This document shows positions 1 to 10,100 of a stretch of DNA of 64,000 nucleotides, in pieces. The stretch covers positions 124,001-188,000 of the forward strand of contig JAWKTK010000008.1 in NCBI GenBank assembly GCA_041399205.1. The letters are read 5' to 3'. Each line of letters begins with the position of its first letter. Within the stretch, counting starts at the first letter, position 1. The position numbers and the translations under genes were made by a program. Under the pieces are notes generated by a model. It saw only the letters and a list, made by a program, of their open reading frames with translations, ran no database searches and was not told the DNA's origin. The stretch is from JAGQOZ01 sp041399205 (GTDB lineage: Bacteria; Planctomycetota; Planctomycetia; Pirellulales; Pirellulaceae).

Positions 1-1445
1 GCAATGGCATCTTGCGTCTGACGTTCTGGGCTATTGTCGAATTGCTGCGATGTCAAAATCGCGGCAGGGCGAAACAAGCGAATTCGCACCGCCAGATCCA
101 CGGCCCATTGTGCCAAGATATTGTCATTACCAGTTCGCGTCTGCCAGTACTTGGCAACTGTTTCGCGACTTCCTTCCCAGCTTGGATGTGGATTGGAAAC
201 AGCGCCCATTGGCGGTTGCAGTGACACCGCCAAGCCATCTAGCGCGGCGGCCGTCCGCCAGGCAGCAGGCACATTCAGGCGATCGGTCGAATCGACTTCC
301 GGTGGCTGCGCCAGCGGCTGAACGACCGTGTACAGGCCTTCTTCGGTGGCCAGTTTGGCGAAGGCAGGCAACGGCAAGTGTTGCACATCGGGCATAACGA
401 CGAAGATGGACGCTTGCCGCTGCGGAATTCGTTGCGGTTCCCATTGCTTGCCGCCCGTTGAAGTCTTGAGGATGCCACCGAACGCACCAACAGCCCAACC
501 GGTTTGTTGGTCCGCCATGGCAACGGCATGCAGAGGAAGCGAATACTGTGTCGACGACGTTTGCCACGACCGACCGCTGTCGGTGCTGATGGCAATTTCG
601 GTTCCGCCACTGATGGCGAATGCCGTGTCGTTAATGAACTGCACATCGGTCCAATGGACATGTTTTGGATGCGACCGTTGATCCACGTTCGAGTCAATCG
701 TGGCCGGTTGCCAGGTGCGTCCCAGGTCCGCCGAATGCAAAATTGTTCCATGGGCACCCACCGCCACGGCCGCGTACTGCTGAAAGGCAATCGATTCGAT
801 CCAAGGCTTTTGCGGCAAATCGCCAAAACGAAAAACGGACTGCAATTGTCCTTTTTGTAGCGAAGACAGCTGTCCGTCATCGTTCAGAATCCAGCCGCTG
901 CCATCAGAAAGGAACGATGTATCTTGCGGAGCGGAACTGGTTCTGGCAATCACCGGCGTCCAATTGGTACCGCCGTCGCTGGTTCGAAAAATACCGGACG
1001 CATAGACCGACGTAGAATGGCCAATGGCAAAACCTTGCTGTTCGTTCAGAAAGTGAATTCGCTTTAGCCACGGTAAGAAGTCGTCGCCAATCCGATTCCA
1101 GGTGAGACCACCGTCCGTGGTGGCCAGCAAGACTCCAACGCCTTTATGCGTGATTGGCTGTGAATAACCGCCAGCGCACCAACCCGTTTTCGCGTCGACA
1201 AAATGCACCGTCTCCAATCGACAATCGACGTTTGCGTTTTGAAACTCCCAAGTCGTCCCGCCGTCCGCCGAGTGCAAAATGGTGCCTCGCGAACCGACGG
1301 CCCACACGTGCTGGGCATCGACAGCACACACATCAAGTAAGTCGGCGTCATCTTGAAAGACCGTTGCCGAATCCGCTTGATTCGAAACGCTTAGACAGCA
1401 GAGCAATAACGTAAAGATTCTGCTGACAGTGGGCAAAGTTCGCAC
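1..1445 (-). CDS. Secreted BNR/YCF48-like repeat protein, partial
   Basis: The reading frame opens at a GTG (1445) preceded by a purine-rich AAGGGAG and stays open to the left edge, so the C-terminus is missing. The first ~26 residues form a signal peptide (hydrophobic LLLCCLSV core, cut near DSA). Residues ~30-330 contain repeated blades of the type VWAVGSRGTILHSADGGTTWE, GWAVGAFGGILKTSTGGKQWE and GIFRTSDGGTNWTPV, characteristic of BNR/sialidase and YCF48 (photosystem II assembly factor-like) beta-propellers, which are common in exported planctomycete proteins. From about residue 340 a different domain begins (IFVVMPDVQHLPLPAFAKLA) that I do not recognise. The shorter ATG-initiated ORFs here lie in other frames. 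The propeller is clear; the biological role is unknown. Confidence 0.75.
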   Translation of the reverse strand, partial: MRTLPTVSRIFTLLLCCLSVSNQADSATVFQDDADLLDVCAVDAQHVWAVGSRGTILHSADGGTTWEFQNANVDCRLETVHFVDAKTGWCAGGYSQPITHKGVGVLLATTDGGLTWNRIGDDFLPWLKRIHFLNEQQGFAIGHSTSVYASGIFRTSDGGTNWTPVIARTSSAPQDTSFLSDGSGWILNDDGQLSSLQKGQLQSVFRFGDLPQKPWIESIAFQQYAAVAVGAHGTILHSADLGRTWQPATIDSNVDQRSHPKHVHWTDVQFINDTAFAISGGTEIAISTDSGRSWQTSSTQYSLPLHAVAMADQQTGWAVGAFGGILKTSTGGKQWEPQRIPQRQASIFVVMPDVQHLPLPAFAKLATEEGLYTVVQPLAQPPEVDSTDRLNVPAAWRTAAALDGLAVSLQPPMGAVSNPHPSWEGSRETVAKYWQTRTGNDNILAQWAVDLAVRIRLFRPAAILTSQQFDNSPERQTQDAI

Positions 1446-1515
1446 GGTACACTCCCTTGTTTCACGGCGAATTTCATAGACAGCAAGATTGTAAGGCGGC
1501 TAACAGCAGCTACCT

Positions 1516-1644
1516 ACACCAATTCCGGCACTTCCACTACGGAAAACGTTTTCCTTGGTAGACAGTGCTGCCAGTTCCACGATGGAAAACCGTTTTCTTG
1601 CTAGACAGTGCTGCCAGTTCCACGATGAAAAACCGTTTTCTTGG
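1516..1644. repeat. Three 43-bp tandem repeats, each with a palindrome
   Basis: Three consecutive 43-bp units (1516-1558, 1559-1601, 1602-1644). The last two are nearly identical; the first is diverged. Each carries a palindromic core: GGAAAACGTTTTCC in unit 1, GGAAAACCGTTTTC in unit 2 and GAAAAACCGTTTTC in unit 3, spaced exactly one unit apart. They lie between the divergently transcribed BNR gene and the dsbD-like gene. The regular spacing and conserved dyads would suit operator sites or a local duplication. No long ORF uses them. The rest of 1446-1855 shows no gene. Confidence 0.7.
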
Positions 1645-1855
1645 CCGAGAAATGCGAGCTGGCGGCAACGCTGATGTAAGACTTTTCCGGGCAAATCGTC
1701 AAACAAGTTAGACGCGTGATGAAATTGACGTGAAATATTCAATGGACCTAGAATAGTGACTTCATTCGCATTGCGGTTGGGCAATAACACCGCCGCTTGC
1801 GAGACCATTCCCAGCCGCAGTCACTTGGGCAAATGATGGAAAGAGTGCTAGCAGT

Positions 1856-3538
1856 ATGATTCGAGTGTCGCTATTGATGTTGTTGAACGTCTGTTGTGTT
1901 TCAGCGGTGGTGGCGCAAAGCGGCCAGTTTTCCGTGTTGCCCGAATTCGGTGGCATTGGCGGAGGCGGAAACGAAATCCAGGTGTCGGCCAACTTGACGT
2001 CAGATGCAGATGGTTCGAACGGCACGCTGCAAGTCACCGCCGTCTTGGGGCCTCGGCATTACACCTATTCCCAAAATCAGAAACGCGAAGGCGGCTTGCC
2101 CACCAAGATCAACATTCAACGGCACGACGCGATCGTTTCCATTGGCAAATTCCAGCCCGATCACCCGCCCAAGATGGAGCAGAGCGAATATACCGACGCC
2201 ACGTTGGAAAAATTCACCGGCGTGGTTACTTGGACCGCACCGGTTCAATTTGTAGATGGTGCAAAACTGGATGCCATCCAAATCAGCGGTAATCTAGACG
2301 GACAAGTGTGTGAAGACGGCGGCGTCTGCCTGCAGATGAAAAACTTGGGCACCGACTTTTCTGCGCGACTGAAAATCAACGACGCGTCATCTTCGTCAAA
2401 CGTTGCGAATGCTACGGATTCCAATGCAGCGGATTCGATGGCCACCAACGAAGCGAATCTGCTAGGCGGATTGGACAATCTTCTGGCGATGGCTCCTGCG
2501 AAAGTTTCCAAGTCGGCGTTTCGCCCTAAACGAGCTCACGCGGGCATCGAAGGCCAGCTATCGGTTGCTTCCGTCAAACCAGGTGACAAATTCCAACTCC
2601 ACATCACCGTGGCTCCGGACGAACCGTATCACATCTACGACTATGCAGAAGCGTATCAAGCCGGCGCCATCGCTCAGCCCACGCTGTTTGTCTTGACCGA
2701 ACCAGCCGCTTGGAACATCGGCAAATGGAAGAGTTCGTTAGAGCCGGTGGTGAAAGAGACGGGCATTGATTCCGAACCGACCATGCGCTACTTCGACAAG
2801 CCCGTGACATTCGCCGTAGAAATCGAAGTACCGGCCAATGCCAAACCGGGCGTGTATCAACTAGACGGTCAAATGGCGCTGCAGACGTGTACCGAAACGG
2901 CCTGCGATCAACCTCGAGGAGCCAAGTTTACCGCTCGCATTCAAGTCGGTAGCGAGACGGCGGGCGAAGTCGTCGCGTTGAATTTTGCAGACGACGAATA
3001 CACCAAAGTTGTCAAGCAGGTTGACGCCGTTGCCAAACGGCCCAAGGTGGAACAGTCACTTCCTATCGAAGCCAGCGCGGCCGTTTCGCCAGAACCGACC
3101 ACCAACGAAGCGACACAAGCGACCGCCGTGGCATTGAATTCGGTCAATATGGGCGAACTATTCGTCAATCTCGTGAAAGGCTTTTTGGGCGGCTTGCTAC
3201 TGAACTTGATGCCCTGTGTCTTGCCGGTGATTGGCTTGAAGATTCTGACGTTCGTAAAACAAGCCGGTGAAGATCGTAGTCGCATCATTTTGTTGAACGC
3301 CATCTTTGTCCTGGGCGTGGTCAGCGTCTTTGTCGTGTTGGCATTTTTAGCGGTGTTTATCGGTCTGGGCTGGGGTGCTCAATTCCAGAGTGCCGGATTT
3401 ACGATTGCCGTGATTTCGATTGTCTTTGTATTTGCACTTAGCTTTATGGGCGTCTGGGAATTGGCGCTGCCCGGCTTCATTGGCAGTGGCAAGACGGCTG
3501 AATTGGCCGACAAAGAAGGCGTCTTTGCGCGTTCATGA
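1856..3538 (+). CDS. dsbD: DsbD-like thiol:disulfide interchange protein, N-terminal part
   Basis: DsbD carries electrons from cytoplasmic thioredoxin across the inner membrane to periplasmic thiol proteins. This ORF has a signal peptide (residues 1-20, ending VVAQS). Two DsbD-N-like beta domains follow, each with a Cys pair (VCEDGGVC near residue 155, CTETAC near residue 345). The first transmembrane helices begin near residue 440 with MPCVLPV, which holds the first of the two membrane redox cysteines. It stops at 3538 inside the membrane domain, and the next ORF carries on the same protein through an ATGA overlap. Changing TT to TTT at 3533-3534 would join them as ...ARFMKGVLTTVLATPC. Either the gene has a 1-base deletion (real or a sequencing artefact) or the halves are co-translated. 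Family assignment is firm. Confidence 0.85.
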   Translation: MIRVSLLMLLNVCCVSAVVAQSGQFSVLPEFGGIGGGGNEIQVSANLTSDADGSNGTLQVTAVLGPRHYTYSQNQKREGGLPTKINIQRHDAIVSIGKFQPDHPPKMEQSEYTDATLEKFTGVVTWTAPVQFVDGAKLDAIQISGNLDGQVCEDGGVCLQMKNLGTDFSARLKINDASSSSNVANATDSNAADSMATNEANLLGGLDNLLAMAPAKVSKSAFRPKRAHAGIEGQLSVASVKPGDKFQLHITVAPDEPYHIYDYAEAYQAGAIAQPTLFVLTEPAAWNIGKWKSSLEPVVKETGIDSEPTMRYFDKPVTFAVEIEVPANAKPGVYQLDGQMALQTCTETACDQPRGAKFTARIQVGSETAGEVVALNFADDEYTKVVKQVDAVAKRPKVEQSLPIEASAAVSPEPTTNEATQATAVALNSVNMGELFVNLVKGFLGGLLLNLMPCVLPVIGLKILTFVKQAGEDRSRIILLNAIFVLGVVSVFVVLAFLAVFIGLGWGAQFQSAGFTIAVISIVFVFALSFMGVWELALPGFIGSGKTAELADKEGVFARS

Positions 3539-4380
3539 AAGGCGTTCTAACCACGGTTCTGGCGACGCCCTGCAGCGGGTCACTGATCATTCCAGTTCTC
3601 ACTTGGGCGGCGGCACAACCAACTCCGATTGTGTTTGCCACGTTCATTGCCATGGGCCTGGGAATGGGTTCGCCCTACTTGCTGATCGCCTTCTTCCCGA
3701 ACTTGATCAAGGCGCTACCCAAGCCTGGTGCGTGGATGGAAACGTTCAAACAAGTGATGGGCTTCATCTTGTTGGGTACAGTGGCGTGGTTGTTCAATTC
3801 GTTGCAAAACAAATACATTGTGCCGACCATCGCGTTGATCTTTAGTCTGTGGTTTGGCTGCTGGTGGATTGGTCGAATTTCGATCACCGCCAGTTCGATG
3901 CAAAAATTCAAGCAATACGCCACGGGATTAGGACTGACCGCCGCTTTGGCGTTTGTAACGTTTCGCTTTTTCTTACCCATGGAACATGGCTGGGAAACCT
4001 ATTCGCCGCAACGTCTGGCCGAATTGACGGAGCAAGGTGAAACCGTTTTGGTCGATTTCACCGCCGATTGGTGTGCGACGTGTAAAGCAAACGAGAAGCT
4101 GGTGCTCAGTCGAGAATCGACTCAAGAATACCTGAATGAAAACGGAGTTCGAGTCTTAGTGGCGGATAAGACAAATGATTCGCCAGAAATCGATCAATTG
4201 CTGACCGAATTGGGTAATGCCAAGGTGGCCATTCCGTACTATGCCGTGTTTCACGGCCAAAGCCCGCCGGTTGTCTTCGACGGACTGCTGACGCAACGAT
4301 TCTTGTTTGACAAGATCAAACAAGCTCAAGAACCGAGCTTGCAAGTTTCTCGAGTCGAACCGGCGGCGCAGCCGAATTGA
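3535..4380 (+). CDS. dsbD: DsbD-like protein, C-terminal membrane and thioredoxin part
   Basis: This ORF continues the preceding one in the -1 frame, with ATGA overlap at 3535-3538. It starts in the DsbD membrane domain with ATPCSG, holding the second membrane redox cysteine, and continues through several hydrophobic helices to about residue 150. The last ~115 residues form a thioredoxin-like domain with the active site WCATC (residues ~178-182), the periplasmic gamma domain in the family. On its own it would lack MPCVLP and could not cycle electrons, so it should be read as half of one ~840-residue protein. The gene ends 42 bp before the convergent CHAD gene. Confidence is high for family, moderate for whether the gene is functional as written. 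Confidence 0.85.
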   Translation: MKGVLTTVLATPCSGSLIIPVLTWAAAQPTPIVFATFIAMGLGMGSPYLLIAFFPNLIKALPKPGAWMETFKQVMGFILLGTVAWLFNSLQNKYIVPTIALIFSLWFGCWWIGRISITASSMQKFKQYATGLGLTAALAFVTFRFFLPMEHGWETYSPQRLAELTEQGETVLVDFTADWCATCKANEKLVLSRESTQEYLNENGVRVLVADKTNDSPEIDQLLTELGNAKVAIPYYAVFHGQSPPVVFDGLLTQRFLFDKIKQAQEPSLQVSRVEPAAQPN

Positions 4381-4421
4381 GTGGCTGCGTCGGTTCCGAC
4401 ACGGCGACGTCGGACATCCAA

Positions 4422-5345
4422 CTAAATGGTGTCGTTCAAGACGCGAGTGAACCGCATGCGGAGATCATTGCGCAAGTCTTCCGTGAACCACTGCAAGAAC
4501 AGGTTGTGGTTCATCTCCGTGCGTTGGCGTTCAATCCGAGACATCTCGTCCAGCGTCCACGCCAAGTCGGCGTTCTTGGCCAATTTGGACCATTCGGCCA
4601 AGAGTCGAGCGGACTGGAAGTAGTCCATCACGCTGCCCATGCGTTGCTGTAATTCCAAGAAGGCCGGCGCTAATTCTCGCAGCTGAGGATGAAAGTCTTC
4701 GCCCAGAAAATCGGTCGCGTAGCGCAGTCGCTTGGCGGCCTTTCGGGCTTGATGAAACGAATCGATGTCCGTCAATTCTAATTCCGTTGACGTCAGAAAA
4801 TCTTGAACCATGTCGTGGTAACCGTGCGCCAAAATCAACTTGGCGTTTCGTTTACGCAATGACTTTTTCCACAAATCGGTTCGGACCATGTCCAGCAAAT
4901 TCGCCTTGATGCGTTTCCGTTTCACTCGGCGATACGCCGCTTCAATCGGTTGCTGCAGTTCCTTGCGTTGGCGTCGAGCGAACGCGATGGCTTCGCTGCG
5001 AATTCCAAAATCTTCGCCTAAAATCGAAGCGAACAGCCGTTGGTTGTTCACATCTACATCGCGAGCTTCACCGGCGGCGCGTCGAATTCGACGCAATTCC
5101 GCTTTCAATTCCTTGACAGCGATGCGCCGAGTGGCATCCGCGAAGAGCGCCAAGGCGGCTTCCGTTTTGCGAGTCATAATCCGCAGTTGGTGGACAAACT
5201 CGACGTCCCGATCAGACTCTTCCGCCGCCAGCTTCAAAAGCTTCAACACGGTGCGCAGCTGCTTCTTCAGAACGGATCGACCAATCTTTGAAATCGATTC
5301 GCCCGTGGCGCTGTCCGCGAGTTGACTTGCTCTTCGTAACATCAA
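4422..5345 (-). CDS. CHAD domain protein
   Basis: A 307-residue, largely alpha-helical, Arg/Lys-rich protein with the features of the CHAD (conserved histidine alpha-helical) domain: EFVHQLRIMTRKTEAAL near residue 50, DARDVDVNNQRL near residue 97, and FHQARKAAKRLRYATDFL near residue 205. The conserved histidines sit in positively charged helices. CHAD domains are known to bind inorganic polyphosphate and are often found beside CYTH triphosphatases. No CYTH domain is fused here and none is adjacent. ATG 5345 and 5342 are both possible starts. The gene is intact and convergent with the dsbD-like gene; its 5' side faces the 409-bp gap before the lamin-tail gene. Confidence 0.85.
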   Translation of the reverse strand: MMLRRASQLADSATGESISKIGRSVLKKQLRTVLKLLKLAAEESDRDVEFVHQLRIMTRKTEAALALFADATRRIAVKELKAELRRIRRAAGEARDVDVNNQRLFASILGEDFGIRSEAIAFARRQRKELQQPIEAAYRRVKRKRIKANLLDMVRTDLWKKSLRKRNAKLILAHGYHDMVQDFLTSTELELTDIDSFHQARKAAKRLRYATDFLGEDFHPQLRELAPAFLELQQRMGSVMDYFQSARLLAEWSKLAKNADLAWTLDEMSRIERQRTEMNHNLFLQWFTEDLRNDLRMRFTRVLNDTI

Positions 5346-5754
5346 ACCGTTCGGCGATCACCAAATGCGCTAAAAGAAGTCCTTGTTAAGAAACTATAAG
5401 GGTTCGATTGTAGCGAGCAATCTTATTTCGCCAAACAGAGGACATTTCGCAGAAAACTTTACACTCTCCTCCACAAGAGGGGAAGCATTCGCAATCGTGT
5501 TTCGCAACACAAAGGACGTTTGGCAAAGTTTGCATTAAAACTCGAATCCGCGTGTCACGGCCGGAAATTGCTGACGCCGCGGGCATCGGGCACTTCCGGC
5601 TGATATCATGACGACAGAGTTAGACCATGATACACAGCAAGACTGACACCACACCATTTGCAACTTGCCTGCGGCGAACCATGAGGCGAATTTCGAATGG
5701 GACTTTTTTGTAACGCGAATTTCCCGAGACACAACTTCGTTTTAGGCGGCAGGC
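5346..5754. other. Intergenic, divergent promoter region
   Basis: A gap of about 409 bp between the divergent CHAD and lamin-tail genes. No ORF with a recognisable product, RNA gene or strong hairpin was seen. It presumably holds both promoters, but I could not assign -35/-10 boxes with confidence. Confidence 0.5.
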
Positions 5755-7104
5755 ATGAATTCCATTCGACGAAATCGAAAACCACTCAGCAGCTCTTCCT
5801 TTAACTTGAACGCGCCCGAATCACTCGAGCCTCGTATGGTGCTGGATAGCACCGTCGTCTTCAACGAACTTTTTTATCATCCGTTAGACAATTCGCCGCA
5901 AGTTGAATTTGTCGAATTCCACAATCAAAACGCGGTGGACGTTGATATTTCGCAGTGGCGAATCGAAGACGGCATCGAATTCACGTTTCCGCAGGGCACC
6001 ATTGTTCCCGGCGGCGGCTATGTGGTGGTTGCCGCAGATCCCACCGCCTTCACGCCCCAACCCGAAGGCGCGATTTTGGGTCCGTTCAACGGGCGACTGT
6101 CCAACGGCGGAGAACGGCTGACACTGGTCGATCGCAACGATCGTCGCATCGACTTCATTGAATACAGTGACGGTGGCGAATGGACGACCGCCGCAGACGG
6201 AACGGGCGTCAGCCTAGCCAAAGCCGTCGAAGATACCACCAGCCAACCCTCGCGAAATTGGACCAGCAGCGTGCAGGTGGGTGGCACTCCTGGACGAGCG
6301 AACTTTCCGCAAGACTTGACGCCTCCGGCAGACACAATCCAAATGTTGGTTTCGCTGGATAGCGAATGGAAATTTCATGACGGCGGCAGTGATCTCGGTA
6401 CCACGTGGCGAAACGTTGCCTTCAACGATGTGTCGTGGTCCGGCACTGGTTCGAACGGACCGTACTACGCAGGCAATGCCAAACTGGTCGGAGCTACAGC
6501 GGATGCGATTCCGGTTGTCGCTGCAACGGCGTCCACGTTTTTGATAGGCCACGATCCGATCAACAGCGCCAACGGGAATGGACTCAGCGGTAACGCGCAT
6601 GTCGCCCAACCTGCGTCGGGCACGATGTGGATGAGCACGGGGACATTCTTCGGTTTCGAGCCCGATACCAATCCGGAAATCACTTACGACTTGGGCGAAG
6701 AGCGTTCTATTGATTTGATGAAGGTCTGGAACTTCAATCACGTTGAATCTGCTTCGTGTTGTCTGAATCGAGGCGTCGCGTTGGCGGACATTTTGGTCGC
6801 GGGCGAAGATGGCGTCTTTCAGCTGCTGATTGACAACCAAGCGTTCGACAAAGCACCCGGCGAAAACACCGATTTTTCGCAGGAGATTGCACTCGGCGGC
6901 GTGACCGCTCGTTACGTCAAGATCGATGTCGACACCACCAACGGCGTGGCCAATTTCGGCGATGCGCTCAACTTTGTGGGGCTCAGTGAAGTCCAATTTC
7001 TGACTCGTCCACCGCCGGTGACACAGAATTGGCAGTCGGCTCCAACACACATTACTTCCGCAAGGCATTCGATTTCAACCAAGACCCGAGTCGCACGTCA
7101 TTGA
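5755..7104 (+). CDS. Lamin-tail/discoidin N-terminal part of giant secreted protein
   Basis: The N-terminus carries the planctomycete extracellular signature (SLEPRMVLD, residues ~24-32). A lamin-tail (LTD) domain follows (~33-180, opening VVFNELFYHP and including YVVVAADP and NGGERLTLVDRNDRRIDFIEY). Then comes EWKFHDGGSDLGTTW, and a discoidin-like insert (~270-425, ending ARYVKIDVD and GLSEVQFL). The frame is lost just after QFLTRPPP. The protein resumes in the -1 frame as GDTELAVGSNTHYFRK, which one extra G at 7016-7017 would restore. The true product is therefore probably the fusion of this ORF with the next (5755-12869, ~2,370 residues). Lamin-tail domains are found in many secreted bacterial proteins, often beside CotH and adhesion modules. 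Confidence 0.8.
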   Translation: MNSIRRNRKPLSSSSFNLNAPESLEPRMVLDSTVVFNELFYHPLDNSPQVEFVEFHNQNAVDVDISQWRIEDGIEFTFPQGTIVPGGGYVVVAADPTAFTPQPEGAILGPFNGRLSNGGERLTLVDRNDRRIDFIEYSDGGEWTTAADGTGVSLAKAVEDTTSQPSRNWTSSVQVGGTPGRANFPQDLTPPADTIQMLVSLDSEWKFHDGGSDLGTTWRNVAFNDVSWSGTGSNGPYYAGNAKLVGATADAIPVVAATASTFLIGHDPINSANGNGLSGNAHVAQPASGTMWMSTGTFFGFEPDTNPEITYDLGEERSIDLMKVWNFNHVESASCCLNRGVALADILVAGEDGVFQLLIDNQAFDKAPGENTDFSQEIALGGVTARYVKIDVDTTNGVANFGDALNFVGLSEVQFLTRPPPVTQNWQSAPTHITSARHSISTKTRVARH

Positions 7105-10100
7105 CCATGGAGCTGCTGGTGGACGATGGTGCGGTTGTCTATTTGAACGGACAAGAAATCTATCGGCACAACATGCCCGCGGGGCCGGTCACGTTTGCTT
7201 CGCACGCGTTGTTTGAAATTGGCGACGCGGGACAGGAAGGCCCGATTGTCATTCCGGCCAACGCCTTGCAGCAAGGCCAAAACGTCTTGGCTGTAGAAAC
7301 GCATCAGGCTAACGCTGCCAATCCGGATATGGTGTTTGGACTGGAGCTGACTGCGGTTACTTCGCACCCGGCACCGGTAGATGTTTCCAACGTGCCGATT
7401 CGCATTCACGAAATTGCGTCGGTCTCGGGCGAAAGCCCCTTCATTGAAGTGAAGAACGTCTCTGGCGAACCGCTGTCACTGAACGAATTGGAAGTTCGCT
7501 ATGGTTCGCAACGCAAACCACTGGCGGCATCCGGTTCATTGGCGGCCAACGGCTTGCATGTGGTTTTGCTGAATCCGGCACCGCAGCTGGGCGAATTAGT
7601 TTCCATTACCACTGCCGATGGCCAATTGGTGTACGACGCCGTAGCGGCCGATTCGCGATCGCTGGGTCGCCATCCCGACTTCCAACGGCTGTTGTTTACT
7701 TCGGCCGATTCGCCCAATGCAGAAAATCAATTTGCCTTGCAGTCGGACGTGGTGATCAATGAAATCATGTACCATCATCGTCCGCAAGTTGCTGTGCCCG
7801 ACACGCCACCAACTCTAGACAGAACGGTCGTGGTGCCGCTGGGAGCCACTTGGCGATTTAATCAAGCGAACCAAGACTTGGGTCCGAATTGGCATCAAAC
7901 GTCGCACGCGGTCGGTGATGATTGGGAATCGGGGCCCGGCCTATTGGGTTTTGATACCGGCACGTTTCCGGCGCCGGGAATTCAGACCACGCTGGCGGAT
8001 CCTCGAGTGCTAAACACCATCACGCTGTATTTTGAAACGGACATTAACTTTTCAGCTGAACAGTGGAACGCATTTGATCAGTTTGCACTGCGACACGTGA
8101 TTGACGACGGAGCGGTGTTTTACGTGAATGGCACCGAGATCGCTCGTTTCAATATGCCGGAAGGTGCGTTCGATGCCAGTACCACCTCCAGCGCCAGTGT
8201 CAACAATGCGTCACTCAGTGATGCCATCACCATTCCCAAGTCCGCTTTTCGGCAGGGTCAAAATCGAATTTCGGTGGAAGTGCATCAACGTACTGCCAGC
8301 AGTAATGACGTGATGTTCGGCCTGGAGTTGGTCGCTGGATCGGAAATCGCGCCAGGAATCCCTGGTTCGCCCTATCACGATATTGACGAAGAATGGATTG
8401 AACTGTTCAACCGCGGTGACCAGACGATCGATCTTTCGAATTGGGAATTGGCCGACGCGGTGTCGATGCGAGTGGACGAAGGAACGACGATTGGTCCAAA
8501 AGAATATCGTCTGGCGGTACGAGACTACGACGCGTTTGTGGTCAAGTACCCCGAACTGACATCGCTGGTCATTGGCGAATATTCGGGTTCGCTGGCCAAC
8601 CAAACGGAACGCATTCTGCTGAACGATGCCGCAGGGAATCCGGCGGACGAAGTTCGCTACTACCAAGACGGGCAATGGCCATCAGCGGCCGACGGCGGCG
8701 GTTCCAGCTTGGAATTACGCGACCCCTACGCGGATAACGGCGTCGGTTTGGCTTGGGCCGCCAGTGATGAAGGTGCCCAGTCGGAATGGCAAACCTACAC
8801 CTATCAAGGCATTGCCAAGCCCAGTGCGATTGGTCCCGACGGTCAGTGGGAAGAATTCGTGATTGGCATGCTAGACGCAGGTGAAGTCTTGCTGGATGAC
8901 ATCAGCGTGATTGCCAATCCCAACAGCTCGCCCGAGGAACTGATCAAGAACGGTTCGTTTGAAGCGGACACGGTTGGTTCCGAAGGCGCATCTTGGCGTT
9001 TGATTGGTAATCATCGCCACAGTGAAGTCATTGTGGATCCAGACGATCCCAACAATCAAGTGCTACGATTTGTCGCCACTTCCGCCACAGAACACATGCA
9101 CAATCATGGCGAAACCACGCTGAACGATCGGATTCGAAACGGCGTGGAATACCAGATCAGCTACAAAGCAAAATGGATTACCGGTTCGAATTTGCTGCAC
9201 AGTCGGCTCTACTTCAACCGCTTGGCTCAAGCCACGCCGATTGCACAGCCTGAAGAGCACGGCACACCTGGCCGAGTGAATTCGCAATTCGAAACGAATA
9301 TCGGACCCACCTACCAAGGCTTTTTGCATCAACCGGCTGTTCCCGCTGCGAATGAACCGATCACCGTAACGGTAAACGCTTGGGACGCCAATGATGTGCA
9401 AGACGTGACGCTGTGGTATTCCGTTGAAGGGGACAGTTGGCAGTCGACGGACATGTTGTTGTCATCCGGAACGCAGTACGTGGGCACGATTCCGGGACAA
9501 GATCGAGGCCGTATTGTGCAGTTCTACGTGGAAGGTACCGACGGATTGGGCCAGAAGTCCACGTTTCCTCGCGAAGGACGTGATTCGCGAGCTCTTTTCC
9601 AAATTGAAGACGGCAAGGCGGCCGATACGGGTCTGAATAATTTGCGTTTGATCGTTCGCCCGGATGATGCGCAACACTTGCATTCGACCATTGAATTGAT
9701 GTCGAACGATGCCACCGGCACCACGCTGATCTACAATGAATCCGAAATCTTCTATGACACAACACTGCGGTTGAGCGGCAGTCAGCGAGCTCGTCCGTAT
9801 CAGCCTCGTCTGGCATTTAGCGTCGCATTTCCGTCGGACCATTTGTTCCGAGGTTTGCAGAGTCGGATAACGTTGGATCGTTCTGAAAGCACGGGGTATG
9901 GGCAGCGAGAACATATCTACCATCAAGGTGCGGCGCATGCCGGTGGACTGCCGTCTGAATACAACGATCTGTTCCATATCATTACGCCTCGCAGCGAACA
10001 TACCGGTGCCGCCGAAGCCCAGATGACTCGGTACAGTGACATCTTTTTGGACGAACAATATGACAACGGTGCGGATGGTCAGCTGTATGAATACGAGCTG

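Noticed and set aside
1516..1644. Tandem repeats as a CRISPR array
   Set aside because: The units abut with no spacers, there are only three, and no cas genes are near.
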